A DNA stretch of 64,000 bases. It comes from Pseudomonas silvicola. Its GTDB lineage: Bacteria > Pseudomonadota > Gammaproteobacteria > Pseudomonadales > Pseudomonadaceae. The notes under the pieces were generated by a model. That model worked only from the letters and a program-made list of their open reading frames with translations, had not been told where the DNA came from and made no database searches. The position numbers were made by a program, and so were the translations under genes. This document shows, in pieces, positions 11,213 to 19,977 of the stretch; the stretch's first letter is position 1, and the number at the start of each line of letters is the position of its first letter. The stretch lies in assembly GCF_026651855.1 (NCBI RefSeq), contig NZ_CP093280.1, forward strand, positions 6,966,501-7,030,500. The letters are read 5' to 3'.

Positions 11213-12531
11213 ACACCTCGCTTACCGTTCTGATCGTCGAGGACGATCCTCATGTGCTACTGGGTTGCCAGCAGGCCCTGAGCCTGGAAGACATCCCCTG
11301 CCAGGGCGTGGGCAGCGCCGAAGAAGCGCTGGCGCTGATCGGCGACGACTTCGCCGGCATCGTCGTCAGCGACATCCGCCTGCCGGGCATCGATGGCCTG
11401 GAGTTGCTGAACCGCCTCAAGGCCCGTGACCCTAGCCTGCCGGTGGTGCTGATCACCGGCCATGGCGACATTTCCATGGCCGTGGGTGCCATGCGCAGTG
11501 GTGCCTATGACTTCATGGAAAAACCCTTCTCCCCCGAGCGCCTGGTGGACGTGGTGCGCCGTGCCCTGGAGCAGCGCGGGCTGGCCCGCGAGGTCTCGTC
11601 GCTGCGGCGCCAGTTGGCCAGCCGCAATACCCTGGAGGGCCGCATCATCGGCCGCTCACCGGCCATGGAGCATTTGCGCGAACTGATCGCCAACGTCGCC
11701 GACACCTCGGCCAACGTACTGATCGAAGGCGAGACCGGCACCGGCAAGGAATTGGTGGCCCGCTGCCTGCACGACTTCAGCCGCCGCCAGGCCCAGCCGT
11801 TCGTGGCGCTGAACTGCGGTGGCCTGCCGGAAAACCTGTTCGAAAGCGAGATATTCGGCCACGAAGCCAATGCCTTCACGGGCGCCGGCAAGCGCCGTAT
11901 CGGCAAGATCGAGCATGCCAACGGCGGCACGCTGTTCCTCGACGAAGTGGAAAGCATGCCCATGAACCTGCAGATCAAGCTGCTGCGGGTGTTGCAGGAA
12001 CGCACCCTGGAGCGTCTGGGCTCGAACCAGAGCATCGAGGTGGACTGCCGGGTGATCGCCGCCACCAAGGCTGACCTTGACGAGTTGAGCCGCAGCAATG
12101 GGTTTCGCAGCGACCTGTATTACCGGCTCAACGTGGTGACCCTGGAACTGCCACCGCTGCGCGAACGCCGCGAAGACGTCCTGCAACTCTTCGAGCACTT
12201 CCTGGAACTGTCGGCCCTGCGCTTCGACCGGGAGATCCCGGCGCTGGACAACCAGACCCTGTCCCGGCTGATGAGCCATGACTGGCCGGGGAATGTGCGT
12301 GAACTGCGCAACGTGGCGGAGCGCTATGCGCTGGGCTTGCCGGCCTTCAAGAAAGCCGGGGCCCAGCCTGCCGCGGGCGTAGGCTTCGCCGAAGCCGTGG
12401 AAGCCTTCGAGCGCAACCTGCTCAGCGACGCGCTGGCCCGCAACAACGGCAACCTCAGCCAGGCCAGCCTTGACCTGGGCATGGCCAAGACCACGCTGTT
12501 CGACAAGGTCAAGAAGTACGGACTGAATTGA
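11209..12531 (+). CDS. aauR: Sigma-54 response regulator AauR, DctD/NtrC family
   Basis: A 440-residue enhancer-binding protein. The receiver domain has acidic pocket EDD (11-13) and phospho-acceptor Asp55 in VVSDIRLPG. A AAA+ domain follows with Walker A GETGTGKE, and a C-terminal Fis-type HTH (NLSQASLDLGMAKTTLFDKV). The sigma-54 contact loop reads NAFTGA (221-226) in place of the usual GAFTGA, a first-position variant. It should bind the boxes at 7319-7363 and fire the promoter at 7441-7456, inducing Asp/Glu uptake when AauS is active. Confidence 0.93.
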   Translation: MNTSLTVLIVEDDPHVLLGCQQALSLEDIPCQGVGSAEEALALIGDDFAGIVVSDIRLPGIDGLELLNRLKARDPSLPVVLITGHGDISMAVGAMRSGAYDFMEKPFSPERLVDVVRRALEQRGLAREVSSLRRQLASRNTLEGRIIGRSPAMEHLRELIANVADTSANVLIEGETGTGKELVARCLHDFSRRQAQPFVALNCGGLPENLFESEIFGHEANAFTGAGKRRIGKIEHANGGTLFLDEVESMPMNLQIKLLRVLQERTLERLGSNQSIEVDCRVIAATKADLDELSRSNGFRSDLYYRLNVVTLELPPLRERREDVLQLFEHFLELSALRFDREIPALDNQTLSRLMSHDWPGNVRELRNVAERYALGLPAFKKAGAQPAAGVGFAEAVEAFERNLLSDALARNNGNLSQASLDLGMAKTTLFDKVKKYGLN

Positions 12532-12544
12532 GCGTCGCCCCCTT

Positions 12545-12704
12545 CCCTGTGGAACCGGGCGCCAGCTCGGGAACAGACACCGCGGTGATTCAGGCAGCAC
12601 GCGGTGAGCCCTTCCCGAGCTTCGCCCGGCCCCACAGGGAACCACCACCGCCACCAACCATCACCACCGCAGCCAACCCTGTGGGACCGGGCGAAGCTCG
12701 GGAA
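12545..12704. repeat. REPIN plus extra REP between aauR and mipA-like gene
   Basis: Three REP units alternate in orientation: 12545-12573 (forward), 12612-12639 (reverse) and 12677-12704 (forward), each built on CCCTGTGG-ACCGGGCG-AGCTCGGGAA. The first two form a REPIN-like hairpin. They fill the 189-bp gap between the convergent genes aauR and the mipA-like gene. Confidence 0.8.
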
Positions 12705-12720
12705 GCAGACGACTCGGTTT

Positions 12721-13482
12721 CTAGAACTTGTAAGCCACCGCCGTCTGCACCTCGCCCTGATTCACATGCCCGCGCTGGCTGACAATGCTGCTGTCCGCCG
12801 CTGCCCCCTCAAGGTGTATCCAGTCGACGTTGGCCAGCAGCGACCAATGGCCGCCAAGGGGAAACCGCGCGCCCTGGCTCAGCGTCCAGTTCTGCAGCCC
12901 GCCGCTGGCACGGTAGGCACCGATGCCACTGGCCTGGGCCTCAGTGGCGTCTACACCGAAGAAGGTCTGGTTCATGCGCTGGTCGGCGAAATGGGCCACC
13001 AGTTCCGTTGCCCCGAATACCCCGCCGCCCAGCGGGTAGTCAAGCTCGGTACCCAGCCGCCCCAGGGCGCCACCCTGGCCGTGGCCACCGCCCTCGGCAC
13101 GCCCGGCCTGGGCGTACACGCGCCAGAAGTCGACTGGGCTGTACTGCACGAAACCGCCCAGCTCAACCATGTCCGGCACATCGCGCAGGCCGCGCAGGCG
13201 GTCATTGCCGTTGCGCCCTTCCACCAGGTTGGCCAGGGGGCCGGCGCTCCAGCCATTGCCGGTTTTCAACGCCGCCCAGGTCAAACCTTCGTCCGAGTCG
13301 ATACCCACGTCGCCCCAGGTCAGGTCCAGGTAGGGCATGGGTTTGGTTTCGTAGTGGCTGCCGGCAGGCTCGCTGGGCTGATACGACAAGCCCACCCCGG
13401 CGTCGCCCGTCAGTGGCGCGCAACGGGCGGCGGTGGACAGGCCTGCCAACAGCAGGGCGAGCAACAGGTGGGTACGGGACAT
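12721..13482 (-). CDS. MipA/OmpV-like outer membrane protein
   Basis: A 253-residue protein with an N-terminal signal peptide (MSRTHLLLALLLAGLSTAARCA) and a beta-rich body of alternating aromatic and glycine segments. It ends in a terminal aromatic residue (AVAYKF), the usual outer-membrane insertion signal. The pattern YQPSEPAGSHYETKPMPYLDL and the overall length fit the MipA/OmpV scaffolding and porin family. The start at 13482 places the methionine directly before the signal peptide. It is divergent from the phosphatase operon and convergent with aauR, and no function is implied by its neighbours. Confidence 0.65.
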   Translation of the reverse strand: MSRTHLLLALLLAGLSTAARCAPLTGDAGVGLSYQPSEPAGSHYETKPMPYLDLTWGDVGIDSDEGLTWAALKTGNGWSAGPLANLVEGRNGNDRLRGLRDVPDMVELGGFVQYSPVDFWRVYAQAGRAEGGGHGQGGALGRLGTELDYPLGGGVFGATELVAHFADQRMNQTFFGVDATEAQASGIGAYRASGGLQNWTLSQGARFPLGGHWSLLANVDWIHLEGAAADSSIVSQRGHVNQGEVQTAVAYKF

Positions 13483-13632
13483 GGGGGCTCTCTGTGTAGA
13501 TCCATGCGCGCATGAACGCGCACGCGAGCCTGCCCACGCAAGCACTCATGTTGTTTGTAGCGACCTGCAAAAATTGTAGCTTCACCGACACACACATCCG
13601 CCAGGGCCCGCCAAACCTGGGCTTCACGCTGT

Positions 13633-13648
13633 TGGCACGGTCTCTGCT
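13633..13648 (+). promoter_or_regulatory. Sigma-54 promoter of the phosphatase/aminotransferase operon
   Basis: TGGCACG-GTCT-CTGCT has GG at 13634-13635 and GC at 13646-13647 with exactly 10 bp between, one mismatch from TGGCACG-N4-TTGCW. It lies 50 bp before the first start codon of the operon. Two direct copies of TTGTAGC (13555-13561, 13574-13580) sit upstream and could be activator sites. Confidence 0.82.
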
Positions 13649-13698
13649 GTAGCCCTGGGCAAGCGCAAGGTGCGCTGCTGACCCATAGGTAACTGCAG

Positions 13699-14397
13699 AT
13701 GATGCACTGGCATATCGTGTGTGATTTCGACGGGACCATCACCCCGAGCGACGTCATCGACAACATCCTGGATCGCTTTGCCGATCCGCGCTGGGAAGCC
13801 ATCGAAGCGCAATGGCTGGCCGGTGAGATCGGCTCGCGGGAATGCCTGAGCCAACAATTGGCGCTGGTCAAAGCCAGCCCGGCGCAGTTGCTGGCCTATT
13901 TCGACAGTGTCGAGATCGACCCGGCGTTCCCTGCCTTCGTCGATCTGGTACGTGAGCGCGGCGCTACCCTGGAGGTGGTCAGCGACGGTCTGGAACAGGC
14001 CATCGCCCGCATCCTGGCGCGCAACGGTAGCCCACTGCTGCCCATCATCGCCAATCAGTTGCGCCAGGTCGACGCCGACAGCTGGCGCATCGTGTTTCCC
14101 CACGCCAGCGATGCCTGCCGCGCCGCCTCGGGCAACTGCAAATGCCGTTCGACCCCGGCGAGCAAACGCATTCTGGTGATTGGCGACGGCAAGTCCGACA
14201 TGTGCGTGGCCGGTACGGCCGACTTCGTGTTCGCCAAGGGCAGCCTGGCCGAGCACTGCGTGCGCAACAACATTCCCCACGCCCGCTTCGATTCCTTCGC
14301 CGAGCTGCCAGCGCTGCTGGCCGCCCTGCCGCAATACACCGGCACCACCGTTCCACACCTCAATTCAGAACAGCAGGAACTCTTTCACCATGTCTAA
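13699..14397 (+). CDS. HAD-superfamily phosphatase, MtnX/SerB-like
   Basis: A 232-residue HAD phosphatase. Motif I is CDFDGTITPSD (Asp9 nucleophile, Asp11 acid/base), motif II falls in LEVVSDGLEQ and motif III/IV is VIGDGKSDMCVAG. The closest family look is the MtnX type (2-hydroxy-3-keto-5-methylthiopentenyl-1-phosphate phosphatase), but no other methionine-salvage gene is near, so that substrate should not be assumed. A cysteine-rich insert (DACRAASGNCKCRS, about 137-150) is unusual. It is the first gene behind the sigma-54 promoter and overlaps the next gene by 8 bp. Confidence 0.82.
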   Translation: MMHWHIVCDFDGTITPSDVIDNILDRFADPRWEAIEAQWLAGEIGSRECLSQQLALVKASPAQLLAYFDSVEIDPAFPAFVDLVRERGATLEVVSDGLEQAIARILARNGSPLLPIIANQLRQVDADSWRIVFPHASDACRAASGNCKCRSTPASKRILVIGDGKSDMCVAGTADFVFAKGSLAEHCVRNNIPHARFDSFAELPALLAALPQYTGTTVPHLNSEQQELFHHV

Positions 14398-15787
14398 CAC
14401 CCCGCGTATCACCAGCGAAGAAGACCAGATCCTTCTGGACAAAGAATCGCGCTACTGCTCGTTCGGTGACACCGTTCACTACATCGAGCCGCCGCGCATC
14501 TTCAGCCGCTGCGAAGGTTCGTACGTCTACGACACCAATGACCAGGCCTACCTCGACCTGCAAATGTGGTACTCGGCGGTCAACTTCGGCTACGCCAACC
14601 CGCGCCTGAACAACGCGCTGAAACAGCAGATCGATACCCTGCCGCAAATCGCCAGCCAGTACCTGCACAAAGGCAAGATCGAGCTGTCGGAAATGATCGC
14701 CGTGGATGCCAAGAAGAAATTCGGCATGGACGGCCGCGTCCACTTCAACGTGGGCGGTTCGCAGTCCATCGAAGACTCGCTGAAAGTGGTACGCAACGCC
14801 TCCAATGGCAAGAGCCTGATGTTCGCCTTCGAAGGTGGCTACCACGGCCGTACCCTGGGTGCCTCATCCATCACCTCCAGCTACCGCTACCGTCGCCGCT
14901 ACGGCCACTTCGGCGAGCGCGCCCAGTTCATCCCGTTCCCGTACCACTTCCGCGGCCCCAAAGGCATGACCAAGGAAGAATACGGCAGCTACTGCGTGAA
15001 GCAGTTCGCCCGCCTGTTCGAAACCGAATACAACGGCGTATGGGACCCCAAAACCCAGCAGTGCGAATACGCAGCCTTCTATGTCGAGCCGATCCAGGGC
15101 ACCGGCGGCTACGTGATCCCGCCCATGAACTTCTACAGCGAGCTGAAGCAAGTGCTGGACCAGCACGGCATTCTGCTGGTGGTCGACGAAATCCAGATGG
15201 GCTTCTACCGTACCGGCAAGCTATGGTCCATCGAGCACTTCGACGTCAAACCCGACGTGCTGGTGTTCGGCAAGGCACTGACCAACGGCCTGAACCCGCT
15301 GGGTGGCATCTGGGCCCGTGAAGAGCTGATCAACCCGGGCATCTTCCCGCCAGGTTCGACCCACTCCACCTTCGCCTCCAACCCCCTGGGCACCGCCGTG
15401 GGCCTGGAAATGTTCAAGATGACCAGCGAAGTGGACTACGGCGCCATGGTCATGGCCAAGGGCAAGTACTTCCTGGCCGGCCTGGAAGACCTGAAAAAGC
15501 GCTACAAGATCGTGGGCGACGTCGACGGCCTGGGCCTGGCACTGCGCATGGAAATCTGCGGCGAAGACGGCTTCACCCCCGACAAGGCCAAACTTGACGA
15601 GATGGTCGAGGAAGGCATGAAGGGCGACATCGAGATCGACGGCAAGCGCCTGGGCCTGATCCTCGACGTGGGCGGCTACTACAAGAACGTGATCACCCTG
15701 GCACCGTCGCTGGAAATCAGCTACCCGGAAATCGACCTGGCGATCGCCTTGCTCGACCGCCTGCTGCATCGAGTGACCAAAAAGTGA
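14390..15787 (+). CDS. Class III PLP-dependent aminotransferase, substrate unknown
   Basis: A 465-residue class III (omega) aminotransferase of the acetylornithine/GABA type. PLP-binding Lys295 lies in VFGKALTNG, the cofactor-contacting acidic stretch is VVDEIQMGFYRTG, and the phosphate-binding motif GGSQSIEDSLK and GGYHGRTLG are intact. The start at 14390 overlaps the phosphatase stop, indicating translational coupling. The family can also include PLP lyases, so transamination is likely but unproven. With a phosphatase before it and an esterase after it, the operon looks like a short biosynthetic or salvage route for an amino compound. Confidence 0.85.
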   Translation: MSNTPRITSEEDQILLDKESRYCSFGDTVHYIEPPRIFSRCEGSYVYDTNDQAYLDLQMWYSAVNFGYANPRLNNALKQQIDTLPQIASQYLHKGKIELSEMIAVDAKKKFGMDGRVHFNVGGSQSIEDSLKVVRNASNGKSLMFAFEGGYHGRTLGASSITSSYRYRRRYGHFGERAQFIPFPYHFRGPKGMTKEEYGSYCVKQFARLFETEYNGVWDPKTQQCEYAAFYVEPIQGTGGYVIPPMNFYSELKQVLDQHGILLVVDEIQMGFYRTGKLWSIEHFDVKPDVLVFGKALTNGLNPLGGIWAREELINPGIFPPGSTHSTFASNPLGTAVGLEMFKMTSEVDYGAMVMAKGKYFLAGLEDLKKRYKIVGDVDGLGLALRMEICGEDGFTPDKAKLDEMVEEGMKGDIEIDGKRLGLILDVGGYYKNVITLAPSLEISYPEIDLAIALLDRLLHRVTKK

Positions 15788-16629
15788 GTGCCGCGCAGAT
15801 CGATATGGGTGTCGGTGATGCCAGCTTCGTGCTCGGCGACGGCCCGGTGGCCGTGCTGCTGATCCACGGGCTGACCGGTACCCCCACCGAACTGCGCAAG
15901 GTTGCCCAGGGGCTGGCCAAGCGTGGGTACAGGGTTTACGTGCCCACCCTGGCGGGCCATTGCGGGAACAACGACGATCTGCAAGCCACCCACTGGCGCG
16001 ACTGGTACGCCAGCGCGCTGAATACCTTCGAAGGCATCCGCAAGGTGCACGAGCAGGTGTTCGTCGGTGGCCTGTCGATGGGGGCGGTCCTGTCGATGCA
16101 CCTGGCCGCCCAGCGGCCGGGTGAGGTGGCTGGCTTGTTGCTGTATTCCACCACCTTGCGCTATGACGGTTGGAACATGCCTTGGGTTGCGCGCCTGACG
16201 CCCCTGTTCATGGCCTTTCCGTTCGGCGTGCACATCTGCCGTTTCAACGAGAAGCCGCCCTACGGGATCAAGAACCCGCGGTTGCGCGCCATCGTCGAAC
16301 GCCAGATGAAAGCCGGTGAAAGCGCCGATGCCGGGCTGTTGACCATGTCGGGCATCAGCGTGCGCGAACTGCACCGCCTGGTGGCCGAGGTCAAGCGTGG
16401 CATGCCGTCGATCAAGGCGCCGGCACTGGTACTGCACTCCAGTGAAGACGACATCACCAGCCGCTGGAACGCCGATTACGTTGAAGCGCACATCGGCGGC
16501 CCGGTGACCAAGGTGTTGCTCGACGATTGCTATCACATGATCACCGTGGACCTGCAATACCCCAAAGTGATCAGCCTGAGCGCGGAATTCATCCAGCTTC
16601 ATGCCCGTGAGCTTGCCCAGGCCTGCTGA
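15784..16629 (+). CDS. Alpha/beta hydrolase, monoglyceride lipase/carboxylesterase type
   Basis: A 281-residue alpha/beta hydrolase without a signal peptide. The HGLTGTP oxyanion segment follows the first strands, the nucleophile elbow is GGLSMG (Ser98), and the acid and histidine fall in HSSEDDIT and CYHMI. The GTG start at 15784 overlaps the aminotransferase stop (GTGA), so the three genes form a tightly coupled operon. It resembles Est30-type carboxylesterases, and hydrolysis of a small ester or thioester is the likeliest role. The true substrate cannot be read from the sequence. Confidence 0.82.
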   Translation: MSAAQIDMGVGDASFVLGDGPVAVLLIHGLTGTPTELRKVAQGLAKRGYRVYVPTLAGHCGNNDDLQATHWRDWYASALNTFEGIRKVHEQVFVGGLSMGAVLSMHLAAQRPGEVAGLLLYSTTLRYDGWNMPWVARLTPLFMAFPFGVHICRFNEKPPYGIKNPRLRAIVERQMKAGESADAGLLTMSGISVRELHRLVAEVKRGMPSIKAPALVLHSSEDDITSRWNADYVEAHIGGPVTKVLLDDCYHMITVDLQYPKVISLSAEFIQLHARELAQAC

Positions 16630-16770
16630 TGGCGCCATGCCGCATGCTACCCTTTGCCGGCGGGCATCACCTCGGGCCGGCATGCACATCTGGCTCCCCC
16701 CTGCAGGACCGGGGGGCGCATCCCCGGGGTCGCGAGACATTCGCCCGCGCCCACGAATAAGCGAGTATCG

Positions 16771-18528
16771 ATGACCATCGTCCCTCCCGAACGCCCCCCA
16801 TTTCGTTTGTCGCGCTGGAACCTGCAACGCAAGCTGGTGCTCGCGTTCTGGCTGGTCAGCGTGATTCCGACGATGATCGCCGCGCAACTGGCCGCCACCA
16901 CCCTGGCGCAGATTTTCGACAGCAACGTGCGCGTCTGGCTGCAGGAGTCCACCAAGATCGTCGAGGACGAACTCAGTGAAATCCTGCGTGACAATACCCG
17001 TGTCGCCCAACTCTTCCTGCAATACGCCCGCGCCGACGAGCCCACCGCCACCAGCGCCCGGCACCAGGAAAAACTGATCAGCGACATCGCCGACGCGATG
17101 GGCATCGACGTGGTGGCGCTGATTCGCAACCGCGATCACAAAGTGGTGTTCTCCACCGCCGCCGACGATGTGCTGCACCAGATCAGCCTGGCCCCCAATG
17201 CCGTGCTGCAGACCATTCATACCGGCAACAGCCAGGTGGGCGCCGTGGTGTCGGTGTTTCCCACTCAGCAGGACGGTGAGGATTACCAACTGCTGGTGGT
17301 GACGTTCCTGGACGCCAGCTTCCTGACCAGCGTCGCCGACGTGCACTCCCTGGACCTGCGCCTGTACCTGTCCAACGGCCAGGACTTTTCCGAAGTGTTT
17401 TCCAGCCAGCGCTTCGAGGACCACCCCACCGTGGTGCCACCGCGCATCGAAGAAGTACTGCGTGATACCAAGCTGCCGACTGAACAGTTCACCAACCGCT
17501 ACAGCGGCCTGTTTCGCCCCCTGCTCAATGACAAGGGCGAGTTGCAGGGTGTGGTCTTCAGTGGGCTGTTGCGCCATAGCAGCCTGCTGGGCCTGGTCAA
17601 CCAGCGCAACCTGTTCACGCTGATTTTCCTGCTCAGCTCGGCCATCTCGCTGGGGGTCGGGGTGTTGGTGACCCGGCGCCTGACGCGGCCCATGCGCGCC
17701 CTGTCCGAAGGCGTGCGGGCAGTGACCGCCGGCGACTACAGCCAGCAGGTGGAGGTGCTGGGCAACGATGAACTGGCCGAGCTGGGCATGACCTTCAACC
17801 ACATGACCGAAGGCCTGCAGGCCTTGCAACATCTGGAGGCGCAAATGCGCCGCCGCGACCGCCTGCACACCATGGGCGAAGTGGCCATGGGCCTGGCCCA
17901 CGAGATCCGCAACCCGCTGGGCATCATCAAGACCGCCACGCAGTTGCTGCACCGCCGCGCGGCGCTGCCCGAAGCGGATATGCGCCACCTGGAATACGTG
18001 ATCTCGGAAGTCACCCGCATCAACGACCTGATCACCGAGTTCCTCGACTTCGCCAAGCCCAGCCCACCGATCCGCACGGTAATGCCGGCACGGGCGCTGC
18101 TGGAAGATATCCTGGGCTTCTGCGCGCCAGAGCTGTCCACCCATCAGGTGGATGCCCGGATTGACGACCAGGCACCCGGCGCCACCTTGTATGCCGACAG
18201 CCGCCAGCTGAAGCAGGCTTGCCTGAACCTGGTGCTCAACGCCATCGACGCCATGCCTGACGGGGGCCACCTGGTGCTGGGCATCGCCAACCACGGCCGG
18301 TTCACCCGCCTGAGTATCGAGGATGATGGGCAGGGGATTTCCAGTGATCTGCAAGAGCGTATCTTCAACCCCTTCGTCACCACGAAGGCCTCGGGCACGG
18401 GGCTGGGGCTTGCAAAAGTATTCTCTATCATGGAAAACCATGACGGGCGCGTGGAGTGCATCAGCACCCCTGGCCAAGGTGCAACGTTCAACCTGTACAT
18501 ACCGTCCCACGAAGGAGAAGCGTCTTGA
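16771..18528 (+). CDS. Membrane sensor histidine kinase, NtrB-like output
   Basis: A 585-residue kinase. A membrane helix (about residues 27-48) leads into a periplasmic sensor of some 230 residues, and a second helix lies near 285-305. Then come a HAMP linker (RRLTRPMRALSEGVRAVTAGDY), an H-box GLAHEIRNPLG with His377, an N-box NLVLNAIDAMPDGG and a G-box GTGLGLAKV. The ATG at 16771 sits after GCGAG and directly before the cytoplasmic leader. It lies 141 bp after the esterase gene and overlaps its regulator by 4 bp. It may sense the substrate or product of the preceding operon. Confidence 0.88.
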   Translation: MTIVPPERPPFRLSRWNLQRKLVLAFWLVSVIPTMIAAQLAATTLAQIFDSNVRVWLQESTKIVEDELSEILRDNTRVAQLFLQYARADEPTATSARHQEKLISDIADAMGIDVVALIRNRDHKVVFSTAADDVLHQISLAPNAVLQTIHTGNSQVGAVVSVFPTQQDGEDYQLLVVTFLDASFLTSVADVHSLDLRLYLSNGQDFSEVFSSQRFEDHPTVVPPRIEEVLRDTKLPTEQFTNRYSGLFRPLLNDKGELQGVVFSGLLRHSSLLGLVNQRNLFTLIFLLSSAISLGVGVLVTRRLTRPMRALSEGVRAVTAGDYSQQVEVLGNDELAELGMTFNHMTEGLQALQHLEAQMRRRDRLHTMGEVAMGLAHEIRNPLGIIKTATQLLHRRAALPEADMRHLEYVISEVTRINDLITEFLDFAKPSPPIRTVMPARALLEDILGFCAPELSTHQVDARIDDQAPGATLYADSRQLKQACLNLVLNAIDAMPDGGHLVLGIANHGRFTRLSIEDDGQGISSDLQERIFNPFVTTKASGTGLGLAKVFSIMENHDGRVECISTPGQGATFNLYIPSHEGEAS

Positions 18529-19919
18529 GTCATAACGTGCTGGTGGTCGACGACGAGCCCAAACTCTGCGATTTGCTGGTGTCAGCATTGAGCCAGGGCG
18601 AGGTGCAGGTCTTCACCGCCGGCAACGGCCTGCTCGCCCTGGCGCTGATGGAGCAGGAAAGCATCGACCTGGTCATCAGTGACTGGCGCATGCCCGGCAT
18701 GGACGGCCCGCAGTTGCTGGCCGAGATCAGGCAACGCTTCCCGCAGGTGCCGGTGATCGTCATGACCGCCTACTCCACGGTGAAGAATGCCGTGCAGTCC
18801 ATGCGCAACGGCGCCTTCGACTACATCGCCAAGCCGTTCGACATCGATGAGCTGGACATCACCGTGCACAAGGCCCTGCAGTTTCGCGACATTCTGCGCG
18901 ACAACGCCCGAATGCGCGCCGAACTGAACGAACAGCACCCGTTCGACAGCCTGGTGGGTGAAAGCCCGACGTTTCGCCGCGTGCTGCAGGCCATCGACGC
19001 GGTGCGCGACAGCACGGCCACGGTATTGCTGACCGGCGAAAGCGGCACCGGCAAGGAAATGGTTGCCCGCGCCCTTCACCAGCATGGCAACCGTGCCCAC
19101 CAGCCGTTCGTGGCGGTAAACTGCGCGGCCATCCCCGAGGGGCTGCTGGAAAGCGAGATGTTCGGCCACAAGAAAGGTGCCTTCACTGGCGCGGTCAGCG
19201 ACCGCATCGGGCGCTTCCAGCAGGCGGACAAGGGCACCCTGTTCCTCGATGAAGTGGGCGACATGCCCCTGGCGCTGCAGGCCAAGATCTTGCGGGCCTT
19301 GCAGGAGCGGTTGATCGAGCCGGTGGGCGACACCCGCGAACGCAAAGTGGACGTGCGGGTCATCGCCGCCACCCACAAGAACCTGGTGGAAGCGGTGGCA
19401 CGCAAGGAGTTTCGCGAAGACCTCTACTACCGTCTCAACGTATTCCCCATCCCTCTGCCGGCCCTGCGCGAGCGCAGCGAGGACATCCCTGGCCTGGCCC
19501 ACCACTTCGCGGGCCTGCTGGGCGCACAAGCCGGCAAACGCATCACCGGCTTCAGCCCCCGGGCGCTGCAGGCGATGCTCGACTATGGCTGGCCGGGCAA
19601 CATCCGCGAGCTGCAGAACTGTGTGGAGCGCGCCACCATCGTCGCCCAGGGCAGCTTGATCGAAGAACAGGACCTGCCTGGCTACCTGTTCCAGCCAGCC
19701 GCTGGCCAACCGGAAGACGCCCTGCCGTTGCCGGTGGTGGGTGTGCCCGACGACCTGGATGGCAAACTGGCAGAAGTGGAAAAAGCCTGGATCCTGGCGG
19801 CACTGCAGCAGACCAATGGCGTGCAGGCGGCGGCTGCGCAACTGATGGGTATTTCCGAGCGCAGCTTGTGGTACCGGCTGAAGAAGCTGGCGATCCAGGT
19901 CAGCAAGTTCGCGCGGTGA
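18525..19919 (+). CDS. Sigma-54 response regulator, NtrC family
   Basis: A 464-residue enhancer-binding protein. The receiver has DDE at 9-11 and phospho-acceptor Asp53 in ISDWRMPG. The AAA+ domain has Walker A GESGTGKE and an intact sigma-54 contact loop GAFTGA (218-223), and the C-terminus carries a Fis-type HTH (GVQAAAAQLMGISERSLWYRLK). The TTG at 18525 is chosen because it overlaps the kinase stop (TTGA) and follows GAAGGAGAAG. Since the adjacent operon has a sigma-54 promoter, this regulator is its natural candidate activator. Confidence 0.9.
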   Translation: MSHNVLVVDDEPKLCDLLVSALSQGEVQVFTAGNGLLALALMEQESIDLVISDWRMPGMDGPQLLAEIRQRFPQVPVIVMTAYSTVKNAVQSMRNGAFDYIAKPFDIDELDITVHKALQFRDILRDNARMRAELNEQHPFDSLVGESPTFRRVLQAIDAVRDSTATVLLTGESGTGKEMVARALHQHGNRAHQPFVAVNCAAIPEGLLESEMFGHKKGAFTGAVSDRIGRFQQADKGTLFLDEVGDMPLALQAKILRALQERLIEPVGDTRERKVDVRVIAATHKNLVEAVARKEFREDLYYRLNVFPIPLPALRERSEDIPGLAHHFAGLLGAQAGKRITGFSPRALQAMLDYGWPGNIRELQNCVERATIVAQGSLIEEQDLPGYLFQPAAGQPEDALPLPVVGVPDDLDGKLAEVEKAWILAALQQTNGVQAAAAQLMGISERSLWYRLKKLAIQVSKFAR

Positions 19920-19977
19920 AGCCTGACGAGGGAGGTTCAGGGACTACGCGGCGTCTGGGACGCGGCCGGGTCCGCTG

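Noticed and set aside
11869..11886. Loss of the sigma-54 contact loop in AauR (NAFTGA)
   Set aside because: Only the first position differs from GAFTGA; the functionally critical AFTGA part is intact, and I believe AauR proteins normally carry this variant.
15721..18588. A 955-codon open frame on the minus strand
   Set aside because: It runs antisense to the esterase, sensor kinase and regulator genes, all of which have clear domain motifs. Long antisense frames are common in GC-rich DNA, and its composition has no recognisable domain.
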